Assembly (NCBI GenBank): GCA_029215795.1
Contig: JARDYH010000003.1
Location: forward strand, 101,898,609 to 101,962,608
Direction of reading: 5' to 3'
From: Anniella stebbinsi
Lineage: Eukaryota > Chordata > Lepidosauria > Squamata > Anniellidae
Length of the DNA stretch: 64,000 bases
The position numbers and the translations under genes were made by a program. Each line of letters starts with the position of its first letter. Position 1 is the stretch's first letter. The notes beneath the pieces are model-generated. The model ran no database searches. It was not told the DNA's origin and was given only the letters and a program-made list of their open reading frames with translations. This document shows, in pieces, positions 34,443 to 43,671 of this stretch.

Positions 34443-36060
34443 ATTGTGTTTACTATTGAGCTGCCACTGAAAAGGCAACTTGCTGTGGCATATGCATTCC
34501 ACCTTCCTCCCAGGAACACTCAGCACTTAGATGGCTGGGATTATGCTTGTTTTTTTGTTTGTTCTGTTTTGTTCTGTTTTTATGCCCTGCTCTATCTCAT
34601 GGGTTCAGAGCAGCCTACAGAAGTTCCCCTGCTCAAAATGTTTATAGTTCTTTTCCCATGTGGCTCACAAACAAAGGAAAACAAATGATTTGGGGATTAT
34701 AGAAGCTAAATGAAATAAAAAATATTCTTTAGACATAACACCTATTTTGAACACTCAAAACACCCCATTACGCAACATAAATATGCAATCCAAAAAGCCA
34801 TTCAAAGGGCAGCTCTTATTGCAAGCAGGCACCTATGAAATGACAGTTTGTTACAGAAGTGCTGCAGAGTTAGATGGACTCAATGGGAAGCAGAACTCGA
34901 TTCCAGGTATGGCGGTGATGTGTGTGTAGAACTTTGCCCAACAGGCAAATTAAAGGGCATGGGAGTTTAGGTCAATCACTCAAAAAATGTTGCACCATTT
35001 TAATTCTACTACTCATAAAAATGATACTTATTGAGCTAAAACTTGAAACTTGGTATCCATGATGTATCTAGTATGGTCCACAATTGTCAAAAAATTCAAA
35101 CCAATCTGATACAAATTGCCACAGGTACAACAAGTTAAAAAGTGCTAAAAACTAACACATTTGTACTTTTTCTCTAAGCTATGGCTTGGCATATCATATA
35201 TTTCTTTCAGATTTTTGTGAAAAATACTGATGTATATTATTCTGTCTTATTGAGGAGGTGTGCCTTTCATTGGTTTGGTGGAATTCTAAGCAGCAGTACA
35301 AACATTAAGGTTTTTCTGCCCCATGAAAACCTATGGCAGGAATTGCTGGCAAAGTTATGTTGGGCATGCTCAACTATGTTGGACATGCTCTGAAGCTAGA
35401 ATGCTGTAGATACCACTCCAGAGTCTTGATCCATATATATAAAAAGGGGGGATTAGCCACATATGTAAAGTAACATGCAGTTTGACCCTCGGAGAATTTG
35501 GTAGGCCTCATGCACACTTTTCCTTGATCAGTAAAGATGGCCCATGTTCTTCTAGTTCTGGATTGTGTTATGAAGCATCTAGCCTTACTGATGGAAGAAG
35601 GCTTCCTCTAAACAGTGATTTAACCCATCCTGCCAGCTACTGAGGTAAGCAATAAACTGCCATGAGTCAACTCACAGAAGGATTCCTCTAGCAAAGCAAT
35701 AAGGCTCAGATGCTTCATAAAAACATAAAAACATTCATGTGGGTGCATGGAGGGTTAGTTGCAATCAAGCACAATTTCTGACATTGGATAACATCGTCAC
35801 TGAACATGGAACAAGTCAGTTAAGTATCAGCCTTAGCTTTCGATTTCCTGGCTTTGTGGGGTTTGACCCAAGATGACATACCCTTAATTCTGGTCTTAAA
35901 CGGACCGTTTGTTTTTTGTTTTGTTTTAACCACTCCAGGTTCTGGAATGCTCCTCTTCTCCTCCAGCAGCACCAACTCTCAATTGCAACTATTGGAAAGG
36001 CTGCCTCAGAGTGGGCTGGGCTAGGTGGAGAAAAGAGCTGAGCAATGGGCTTGGTGTCTC
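34443..36060. other. No gene recognised
   Basis: AT-rich. Around 35035-35125 'CTTGAAACTTGGTATCC' followed by 'AAAAAATTCAAACCAATC' and 'CAAATTGCC' weakly recalls the module repeated in the palindromic element at 37697. Confidence 0.4.
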
Positions 36061-36064
36061 ATGG

Positions 36065-36165
36065 TGGTGTTTGTTTATTATAGGGATTTTTATCCTGCCT
36101 TTCCACTCTGAACTCAAGGTGGCTCACATTAGATTAAAAACACTATGTAACAATAAAACAGTACT
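36065..36165 (+). repeat. Dispersed repeat ('ATCCTGCC' family)
   Basis: 'GGGATTTTTATCCTGCCTTT' then 'AAGGTGGCTCACATTAG' is a common tail-like block in reptile genomes. Confidence 0.5.
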
Positions 36166-36179
36166 AAGCAGAGGACTCA

Positions 36180-36378
36180 TAATTGAGTTATAGAGCACAT
36201 GCTTTGCATGTGGATGGTCCCAGTCCAGTCCCTGGTGTCTCCTGTTAAAAGGATCTCAAGTGGCATGTGATCATAAAGAACTCATCCTGTCTGAGTTCTT
36301 GAAGAGTTAAACTGCCATGATACTGGGCTAGATAGGCAAATGACCTGACATGGTATATGGCAGCTTCCAATGTAACCT
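36180..36378 (+). mobile_element. tRNA-derived SINE, plus strand
   Basis: tRNA-like head at the 5' side ('AGAGCACATGCTTTGCATGT', then a B box-like 'CCAGTCCAGTCCCTGG'), body with 'GATCTCAAGTGGCA' and 3' part 'ACTGGGCTAGATAGG' and 'GGCAGCTTCC'. It is not a functional tRNA gene: no acceptor stem or cloverleaf closes. Confidence 0.8.
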
Positions 36379-37214
36379 ATATAACAAAAGCTCAGAAAAA
36401 TCCAAACAATGGCTCCAACAAAATAATACTTCTGGGGGAGTGAAGAAAGAAAACTGAGAAGTCAGGCCAAAGACTTGCTGAAACAAAAATTCATTGACAC
36501 TACAGTGGAAGACAAAGAAGGTGCTCAGCAAGAAGGTCCATATCCTGGGTCCCACTATAGAATAGGGTTTTACCACTGACTTCAGTGGACAGGCAGTTTT
36601 GTACAGGAGGAAACAGTTGTTTAGTTCCCAAATTAACTAGGTCTTTAAAGGTGATAACCAGCACTTTGAATTGTGTTGGTTATCACTTTTAGGCAGTTTG
36701 AGGTCAATATAAAAGTAAAATTGTATGCTCAAATTTGGCTTTTATCAGTACTTTGAAAACGGTATTTTGTGCCACTTTAAATTTCTGAACCCTCTGCAAA
36801 GACAGGCTATGTAGTGCCCATTATAGTTATCCTATCGTGATGCAACTAGGCATGTGTGACCACAGCTAGGACCACCTGCAAAAGAACTGGGAATGATTGA
36901 TGCACCTGCCTAAACTGGGAAAATGTGTTCCTGGCTCTCTGGGAATTGGAAGCAAAACCAAGTTCAGGATCATCCCCAAACTGGATACCTGAGTCTTCAT
37001 GGGGAGAACAACCCTCCAAAATAGGCTGAACTATTACTGAACTGAATATCTCATACCCCATTTTTGCAGGTGCATTTGTCCTCCACAAAAGAGGAGGAAT
37101 TTTTAGCAGCTTTAAGGAGTTGGGTCCCCTCCCTCCTCTAACATGATATCCTAGAGGGTCACTATGAAAGCCAATTTAAATGGGTTTTGGTGGTACCAGT
37201 TTTACTGCTGGGGG
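36379..37214. repeat. Possible LINE-derived repeat (36640-37090)
   Basis: 'TTTAAAGGTGATAACCAGCA' and, after 100 bp, 'TTTCTGAACCCTCTGCAAAG' follow the order of a reptile LINE-associated repeat, poorly conserved. The remainder is unassigned. Confidence 0.35.
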
Positions 37215-37640
37215 CTGTCTAAATGCTTGGAAAGCCCCGGGGTGGGTGCACGGTATCACGACATCAATTATATAATGCTGCTGCAATCGCACACTGACCA
37301 CAGGGCTTACTGCTGAAGCTGTGGACAAAAAAAGTTGGGGACTTACTCTGACTTTTTTCTCTGGAGCAAGGCAATGTCACGACAACCCCTCACCTCATTC
37401 CGGTGTCATAGCAGAGGCATGGCCGGGCAGTGACTGGTGGAAGGCGACCTGTGATTGGTCACCTTGCACCAGAAAGTGGGCAGAGACAGCTCCAGTCCCC
37501 GAATGGCCACCCAGAAATCTCCCTCTCCCTCTTTGGCATCGGGATTACTGGATGCCACCCCAGGGAGGGAAAGTGTTGGGGTTTCAAGGGAGGCAGCGTC
37601 AACACGGTGCCGTGAAGACACCCCCTCAGACTTACCCTAC
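37215..37640 (-). repeat. Unclassified repeat family, copy 2 of 2, inverted
   Basis: Reverse complement matches 30080-30500 block by block (CTTCACGGCACCGTG, TAATCCCGATGCCAAAGAGG, GGTGACCAATCACAGGTCGC). Open frames through it are by-products of GC content. Confidence 0.6.
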
Positions 37641-37696
37641 ACTTTTCCAATAAATTAATATCTTCCACCACTTACTGGAGCAGTAGAACTCTTAAG

Positions 37697-37840
37697 TAGG
37701 GATGTGCACTGACCCCCCGGATCGGATCGGATAGCGGATCGGAATCGGACCTGGGGGGTCGGATCGGATCGGATCGGATCGGAGGCTGGTCGGATCGGAT
37801 CGGACCAGATGTCCGATCCGGATCGGACGCCATTTTGAAT
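37697..37840. repeat. Left subterminal GGATC array
   Basis: About 20 overlapping CGGAT/GGATC pentamers in runs, ending in the short palindrome GTCCGATCCGGATCGGAC. Such subterminal repeats are where hAT transposases often bind. That role is inferred here. Confidence 0.85.
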
Positions 37841-37864
37841 GCTTTTTCCCATAGCCAAGTATTG

Positions 37865-38765
37865 TTTTACAAAAACGCCTATAACTTTTTCATTTTTAAA
37901 GATAGAAGGATGAAACTTGGGCACATTATACACTGGTTAGGGATAGTTATCTGTGAGAAATTTCAGAAAGATTGGTGCATGCATTTTGTGGCAATTAATT
38001 TTTTAATAAATACCCAGGAATACCTATAACTTTGTCATTTTTAAAGTTACACACATGAAACTTTGCCACATTGTAGATGGTACCTTGGGACCTACGTGTG
38101 TGAAATTTCAGAAACGTAGTTGCTTGTCTTGTGTGGCAATTAATTTTTAGAAAAATGGGTAGTGGTGGGGTAAATACATTTACGCCTCCCATTTTTTTAT
38201 TTTTGAAGATACAAACAGGAAACTTGGGCACATTACAGGTACCACTTGCCTTGATATGTGTGTGAAATTTCAGAAACATAGGTGCTTGCCTTGTGTGGCA
38301 ATTAATTTTTTAATAAATACCCAGGAATGCCTATAACTTTGTCATTTTTAAAGTTACATACATGAAACTTTGCCACATTGTAGGTGGTACCTTGGGACCT
38401 ATGTGTGTAAAATTTCAAAAACGTAGGTGCTTGCCTTGTGTGGCAATTAATTTTAGAAAAATGGGTAGTAGTGGGGTAAATACAGTTACGCCTCCCATTT
38501 TTTTATTTTTGAAGATACAAACAGGAAACATGGGCACATTACAGGTACCACTTGGCTTGATATGTGTGTGAAATTTCAGAAACATTGGAGCTTGCCTTGT
38601 GTGGCAATTAATTTTTGAAACAATGAGGAAAGAAACACCTATAACTTTTTTATTTTAAAAGTTAGAAGTCTGAACATTGCTCACTTTGTAGATGGGTTAG
38701 GGGTAGATATGTGTCAGAAATTTCAGAATGATAGGTCCAGGCATTTGATGGCTATGGAATTTTTA
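37865..38765 (+). repeat. Six tandem modules of about 150 bp, left arm
   Basis: Modules begin near 37872, 38027, 38185, 38328, 38488 and 38636. Each reads CCTATAACTTTnTCATTTTT, AAAG, TGAAACTT, CACATTnTA, then GTGTGAAATTTCAGAAA and GCCTTGTGTGGCAATTAA. Two sub-types alternate: one with 'CTATAACTTTGTCATT' and one with 'CGCCTCCCATTTTTTT'. Confidence 0.85.
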
Positions 38766-38842
38766 AATTAAATGTTTCAAAAAGTTTTCCACAGAGGCCC
38801 GGTCTTCCCCTCCCGCTTCCCGCGAAGAAAAGGAAACACTCT

Positions 38843-39118
38843 CTCGTCTCGATCCCTTTGATCCTTGCTACTAGTATCCATTACAGGGCTCGTGTTTCCT
38901 TTCCTACTTTCACTTTTTACTCAAGCAGAACGGCTGAGCCTAGCTGAGTTTTGCAGCCATGCGTGCAAGGAAGGATCACTCTCGTCTCGATCCCTTTGAT
39001 CCTTGCTACTAGTATCCATTACAGGGCTCGTGTTTCCTTTCCTACTTTCACTTTTTACTCAAGCAGAACGGCTGAGCCTAGCTGAGTTTTGCAGCCATGC
39101 GTGCAAGGAAGGATCACT
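38843..39118 (+). repeat. 136-bp tandem duplication, left arm only
   Basis: The unit 'CTCTCGTCTCGATCCC...AAGGAAGGATCA' occurs twice in a row (38843-38978 and 38979-39118) and is single in the right arm (about 41044-41180). Confidence 0.85.
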
Positions 39119-39189
39119 CTGGTCTCGATCCCTTTGATCCTTGCTAGTATCCATTACAGGGCTCGTGTCTGCTTTCCTCTCTCGATCTC

Positions 39190-39545
39190 TTTGATCCTTT
39201 GTTCCTCCCCTTCTCCTCCCCCTCGCCGGCGTTGTGTGTGCGCCCCGCTGGTGACCTCGCGTGCGGGCCGGTTCCTGGGCAGCAGAGGCTCTGCCTGGCT
39301 GCTGTGAGGCTCCTGAAGGGCTTGCCTAATGCGGGCTGTTGTGCTCCGCTGGGCCGCGGGGGTAGGTTGATGATGAAGAGGATGATGGGGAGGGCGTTCA
39401 ATGCGCCGCCACAGCTCCCTGAGGGGCGGCCTGAATGGCCCCTCCGCTCCAGACACCCGGCCTCGGCAGCCAGGATACGCTGCCAAGCCTGCCGCCGCCG
39501 CCGCCCGCGCGCGCGCACACACACCACCCGTCCATTATCATTTGG
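39190..39545 (+). other. GC-rich cargo, left arm
   Basis: CpG-dense block with an open frame of 118 codons (39199-39555) containing a run of arginines from (CCG)n. It resembles a promoter/first-exon CpG island more than transposon sequence. It is followed by a polypyrimidine tract and CAG (39590-39612), like a splice acceptor. Origin unknown. Confidence 0.5.
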
Positions 39546-39704
39546 GCAGCCCTAATTAAGGAGCGCTCAAGAAATGGCGAAACCCCCTCTCCTTTTTTCT
39601 TAATTCCTTGCAGCTCCCACGATTTAACCCTTTCCTATCAGCTACAATTAATTAATAGTAGGATGACCAGTACCAGGAGACTGGTGTGTACAAATGTTTT
39701 TTTT

Positions 39705-39932
39705 TTTTAGGCTTGAGATCATAAAGAGGCAAATATTCTACCTACAGTATTGGAAGCAGTATGTTGGGAAACAAGATGCTTTTTTTTAGGCTTGAGATCA
39801 TAAAGAGGCAAATATTCTGCCTACAGTATTGGAAGCAGTATGTTGGGAAACAAGATGCTTTTTTTTAGGCTTGAGATCATAAAGAGGCAAATATTCTACC
39901 TACAGTATTGGAAGCAGTATGTTGGGAAACAA
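39705..39932 (+). repeat. Three tandem copies of an 80-bp unit, left arm
   Basis: Unit 'TTTTTTTTAGGCTTGAGATC...GGGAAACAAGATGC' three times; only one copy in the right arm (about 40385-40470). Confidence 0.9.
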
Positions 39933-40132
39933 GGGTGACCATATGACAGTTAAAGCTGCAGGAGCTATACTAGAGTGACCAGATACAAAAGAGAGCAGAG
40001 CTCCTGCAATTTTAACTTTTGTGATGAAGAGGGAATTTCACCAGGTGCCGCATGGATACAAATGACACCTGCTGAAATTCCCTTTTCTATTCCACTGTTA
40101 AAGCCCTGTATTCCTTTTCATATGGTCATCCT
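39933..40132. mobile_element. TAGG-TGACC-type hAT MITE sequence at the palindrome axis
   Basis: Starts GGGTGACCATATGACAG and ends CATATGGTCATCCTA, with the internal blocks of the 46528 MITE family (AGAGGGAATTTCACCAGGT, AAATTCCCTTTTC). In the right arm only part of it (40228-40388) is present in reverse. Confidence 0.75.
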
Positions 40133-40229
40133 ACTAATTACATTTTTTAAAAAAGTAATAATACCCCCACGGCCCAGCGGAGCACAACAGCCCGCATTAG
40201 GCAAGCCCTTCAGGAGCCTCACAGCAGCC
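40088..40229. other. Asymmetric centre of the palindrome
   Basis: 142 bp not mirrored. Left part is the MITE's right end. 40163-40227 is a stray copy of an arm segment (CCCACGGCCCAGCGGAGCAC...), identical to the cargo's edge near 40801-40870. Confidence 0.8.
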
Positions 40230-40619
40230 AGGCAGACCAAAAGGGAATTTCAGCAGGTGTCATTTGTATCCATGCGGCACCTGGTGAAATTCCCTCTTCA
40301 TCACAAAAGTTAAAATTGCAGGAGCTCTGCTCTCTTTTGTATCTGGTCACTCTAGTATAGCTCCTGCAGCTTTAACTGTCATATGGTCACCCTTGTTTCC
40401 CAACATACTGCTTCCAATACTGTAGGTAGAATATTTGCCTCTTTATGGTCTCAAGCCTAAAAAAAAAAAACATTTGTACACACCAGTCTCCTGGTACTGG
40501 TCATCCTACTATTAATTAATTGTAGCTGATAGGAAAGGGTTAAATCGTGGGAGCTGCAAGGAATTAAGAAAAAAGGAGAGGGGGTTTCGCCATTTCTTGA
40601 GCGCTCCTTAATTAGGGCT

Positions 40620-40980
40620 GCCCAAATGATAATGGACGGGTGGTGTGTGTGCGCGCGGGCGGCGGCGGCGGCAGGCTTGGCAGCGTATCCTGGCTGCCGA
40701 GGCCGGGTGTCTGGAGCGGAGGGGCCATTCAGGCCGCCCCTCAGGGAGCTGTGGCGGCGCATTGAACGCCCTCCCCATCATCCTCTTCATCATCAACCTA
40801 CCCCCGCGGCCCAGCGGAGCACAACAGCCCGCATTAGGCAAGCCCTTCAGGAGCCTCACAGCAGCCAGGCAGAGCCTCTGCTGCCCAGGAACCGGCCCGC
40901 ATGCGAGGTCACCGGCGGGGCGCACACACAACGCCGGCGAGGGGGAGGAGAAGGGGAGGAACAAAGGATCAAAGAGATCG
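40620..40980 (-). other. GC-rich cargo, right arm
   Basis: Inverted copy of 39190-39545, nearly identical. The visible differences are a shorter GCGCGC run and a few substitutions, so the arms are young or kept alike by gene conversion. Confidence 0.5.
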
Positions 40981-41274
40981 AGAGAGGAAAGCAGACACGA
41001 GCCCTGTAATGGATACTAGCAAGGATCAAAGGGATCGAGACCAGAGTGATCCTTCCTTGCACGCATGGCTGCAAAACTCAGCTAGGCTCAGCCGTTCTGC
41101 TTGAGTAAAAAGTGAAAGTAGGAAAGGAAACACGAGCCCTGTAATGGATACTAGTAGCAAGGATCAAAGGGATCGAGACGAGAGAGTGTTTCCTTTTCTT
41201 CGCGGGAAGCGGGAGGGGAAGACCGGGCCTCTGTGGAAAACTTTTTGAAACATTTAATTTAAAAATTCCATAGC

Positions 41275-42300
41275 CATCAAATGCCTGGACCTATCATTCT
41301 GAAATTTCTGACACATATCTACCCCTAACCCATCTACAAAGTGAGCAATGTTCAGACATCTATCTTTTAAAATAAAAAAGTTATAGGTGTTTCTTTCCTC
41401 ATTGTTTCAAAAATACCTTGCCACCACATGCCTGGACCCAGCTGTCTGAAATTTTACACACATATCAAGCCAAGTGGTACCTGTAATGTGCCCATGTTTC
41501 CTGTTTGTATCTTCAAAAATAAAAAAATGGGAGGCGTAACTGTATTTACCCCACTACTACCCATTTTTCTAAAATTAATTGCCACACAAGGCAAGCACCT
41601 ACGTTTTTGAAATTTTACACACATAGGTCCCAAGGTACCACCTACAATGTGGCAAAGTTTCATGTATGTAACTTTAAAAATGACAAAGTTATAGGCATTC
41701 CTGGGTATTTATTAAAAAATTAATTGCCACACAAGGCAAGCACCTATGTTTCTGAAATTTCACACACATAGGTCCCAAGGTACCACCTACAATGTGGCAA
41801 AGTTTCATGTGTGTAACTTTAAAAATGACAAAGTTATAGGTGTTTCTTTCCTCATTGTTTCAAAAATTAATTGCCACACAAGGAAAGCTCCAATGTTTCT
41901 GAAATTTCACACACATATCAAGGCAAGTGGTACCTGTAATGTGCCCAAGTTTCCTGTTTGTATCTTCAAAAATAAAAAAATGGGAGGCGTAAATGTATTT
42001 ACCCCACTACTACCCATTTTTCTAAAAATTAATTGCCACACAAGACAAGCAACTACGTTTCTGAAATTTCACACACGTAGGTCCCAAGGTACCATCTACA
42101 ATGTGGCAAAGTTTCATGTGTGTAACGTTAAAAATGACAAAGTTATAGGCATTCCTGGGTATTTATTAAAAAATTAATTGCCACAAAATGCATGCACCAA
42201 TCTTTCTGAAATTTCTCACAGATAACTATCCCTAACCAGTGTATAACGTGCCCAAGTTTCATCCTTCTATCTTTAAAAATGAAAAAGTTATAGGTGTTTT
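41275..42300 (-). repeat. Seven tandem modules of about 150 bp, right arm
   Basis: Module ends (reverse sense) near 41385, 41527, 41684, 41830, 41975, 42139 and 42287. One module more than in the left arm; the extra unit is around 41700-41860. Confidence 0.8.
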
Positions 42301-42336
42301 TGTAAAACAATAGTTGGCTATGGGAAAAAGCATTCA

Positions 42337-42472
42337 AAATGGCGTCCGATCTGGATCGGACCTCGTCGGATCGGATCGGAGGTTGGTCGGATCGGATCGG
42401 ATGGGATTTTCCCGATTTTGGGTCGGATCGGATTCGGATCGTGGATCGGATCCGATCCGATGCACACCCCTA
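42337..42472. repeat. Right subterminal GGATC array
   Basis: Arrays of CGGAT pentamers. The block GGAGGTTGGTCGGATCGGAT at about 42377 stands in the same orientation as the matching block at 37780, not inverted as the rest of the arm would predict. Confidence 0.8.
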
Positions 42473-42480
42473 CTCTTAAG

Positions 42481-42847
42481 TATCTTGAGGAGAGATGTCT
42501 GACTGCCATGCGAAGCCACCACTCTGCCAGCTCCCAATCTCTGCCTGCACATCTCCCTAAAACATTAACATACATTTGTAAAACAACATGGCTGAGAAGC
42601 CTAAGGCAACAATGTGGAGTGAAATATATTGGTTGAAAATCTACCCAGATCATAACATCAGATCACTATAATTAAAAAAGTAGACTTATTAACAAGAACA
42701 CACACAACTCCACATTACAGTCGGTTAAATAACAAATAGTCTAAGGGCGCAATCCTATGAGATGTGCCCTGAGTACTTGTAAGTCTCTGAACTCTGCATT
42801 CATATCCCCAAGTCCCCAGTCTCCTCTCCTCCCCTGGGAACACCCCC

Positions 42848-42883
<36 letters not shown>

Positions 42884-43230
42884 AAATGCAAGCTCATAAC
42901 AGCAGCTCCTGCAGTTCTCTCCACACTGGCTGTGAGGAGGCAGGGAGCTCAGTGCTAAGAAATTGAACTATCATGTTCCCCAGATGTTGTCAGGGGCCGT
43001 AGGATTGATCTCTAAGTCTTGTAAACCTTCACACTTATCAATGTGCTCTATCTTTTAAAGTAGGCAGGTACTTTCTTCTTTACATGCTATAAGAAGCAAT
43101 AGTTGAGTCAATTCACAGTTCTTGCTCTATCTCCCTGGCAGCAGAAGAGCATGAACTTTAGGGGGAAAGCACTCTGCCAATGGGAGATTTTGGTCCAGAT
43201 GACTGAAGACTACTACACTTAGCCAAAAGT
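42481..43230. other. No gene; (CA)n at 42848-42882
   Basis: A CA repeat of about 17 units. No other feature recognised. Confidence 0.55.
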
Positions 43231-43235
43231 CTAGG

Positions 43236-43267
<32 letters not shown>

Positions 43268-43290
43268 ATTATTATTATTATTATTATTAT
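43231..43290. repeat. (GTT)n and (ATT)n microsatellite
   Basis: About 12 GTT units followed by about 8 ATT units. Confidence 0.95.
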
Positions 43291-43315
43291 TCTTGGATCT
43301 TGCTTGTGAAATTGA

Positions 43316-43671
43316 GGCTGCCTCTACACGAGAGGTTTAAAGCTCTTTCAAGTCTCATTAAAAATTTTACTTCTACATGAGCGGAGCGCAAATCGGGGGT
43401 TGAGGCGCGTTATCTATCCGATTATGCACATTATCAAACACGCATTAAATAGCGAGTTTTATTTTGCTGCAGCCGTTAAAGCGCATTTTGACTATGTGAA
43501 CAAGCGATTCTCCGCATTAACTACTTCTAAAGCACATTTCAAACAACCGGTAAGGCCACCAGTTGTGCGCTCAGTTACCTCCTGTGTACAGTCATTTACC
43601 ATAAAGCACTTCCGAGAAGATGCGCATAATTGGAGAACCAGGCGTCAAACTGAATTCTTGTAGAGGGGGTC
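43316..43671 (+). mobile_element. CpG-rich 3-bp-TSD MITE, copy 4
   Basis: Starts GGCTGCCTCTACACGAGAGG, ends TTCTTGTAGAGGGGGTC; flanks TGA and TCA (one mismatch). Interior like copies 2 and 5, with several CpGs lost. Confidence 0.88.

Larger units (their letters stand above)
37697..42472. mobile_element. Giant palindromic hAT-type element, 4776 bp
   Basis: Termini TAGGGATGTGCAC and GTGCATCGG-side TGCACACCCCTA; exact 8-bp target duplication CTCTTAAG (37689-37696 and 42473-42480), the hAT hallmark. The left arm (37697-40087, 2391 bp) and right arm (40230-42472, 2243 bp) are inverted copies that differ mainly in tandem-unit number, around a 142-bp asymmetric centre. Arm order from outside in: GGATC arrays, modules of about 150 bp, a unit with 'CTAGTATCCATTACAGGGCT', GC-rich cargo, a splice-acceptor-like pyrimidine tract, an 80-bp unit, and a TAGG-TGACC-type MITE at the axis. 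No transposase is seen, so movement would need an enzyme in trans. Confidence 0.9.

Noticed and set aside
36180..36378. Functional tRNA gene
   Set aside because: A and B box-like words are present but stems do not close, and the sequence continues into the shared SINE body.
39144..39555. GC-rich open frames in the cargo as a real protein gene
   Set aside because: Three overlapping frames on both strands are open and duplicated in the other arm. No domain is recognisable. Kept only as cargo of unknown origin.
37697..42472. The palindrome as an assembly artefact
   Set aside because: Arms differ in unit numbers, the centre is asymmetric and the whole is flanked by an exact 8-bp duplication. 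An artefactual fold-back would be symmetric and would not create a target duplication.
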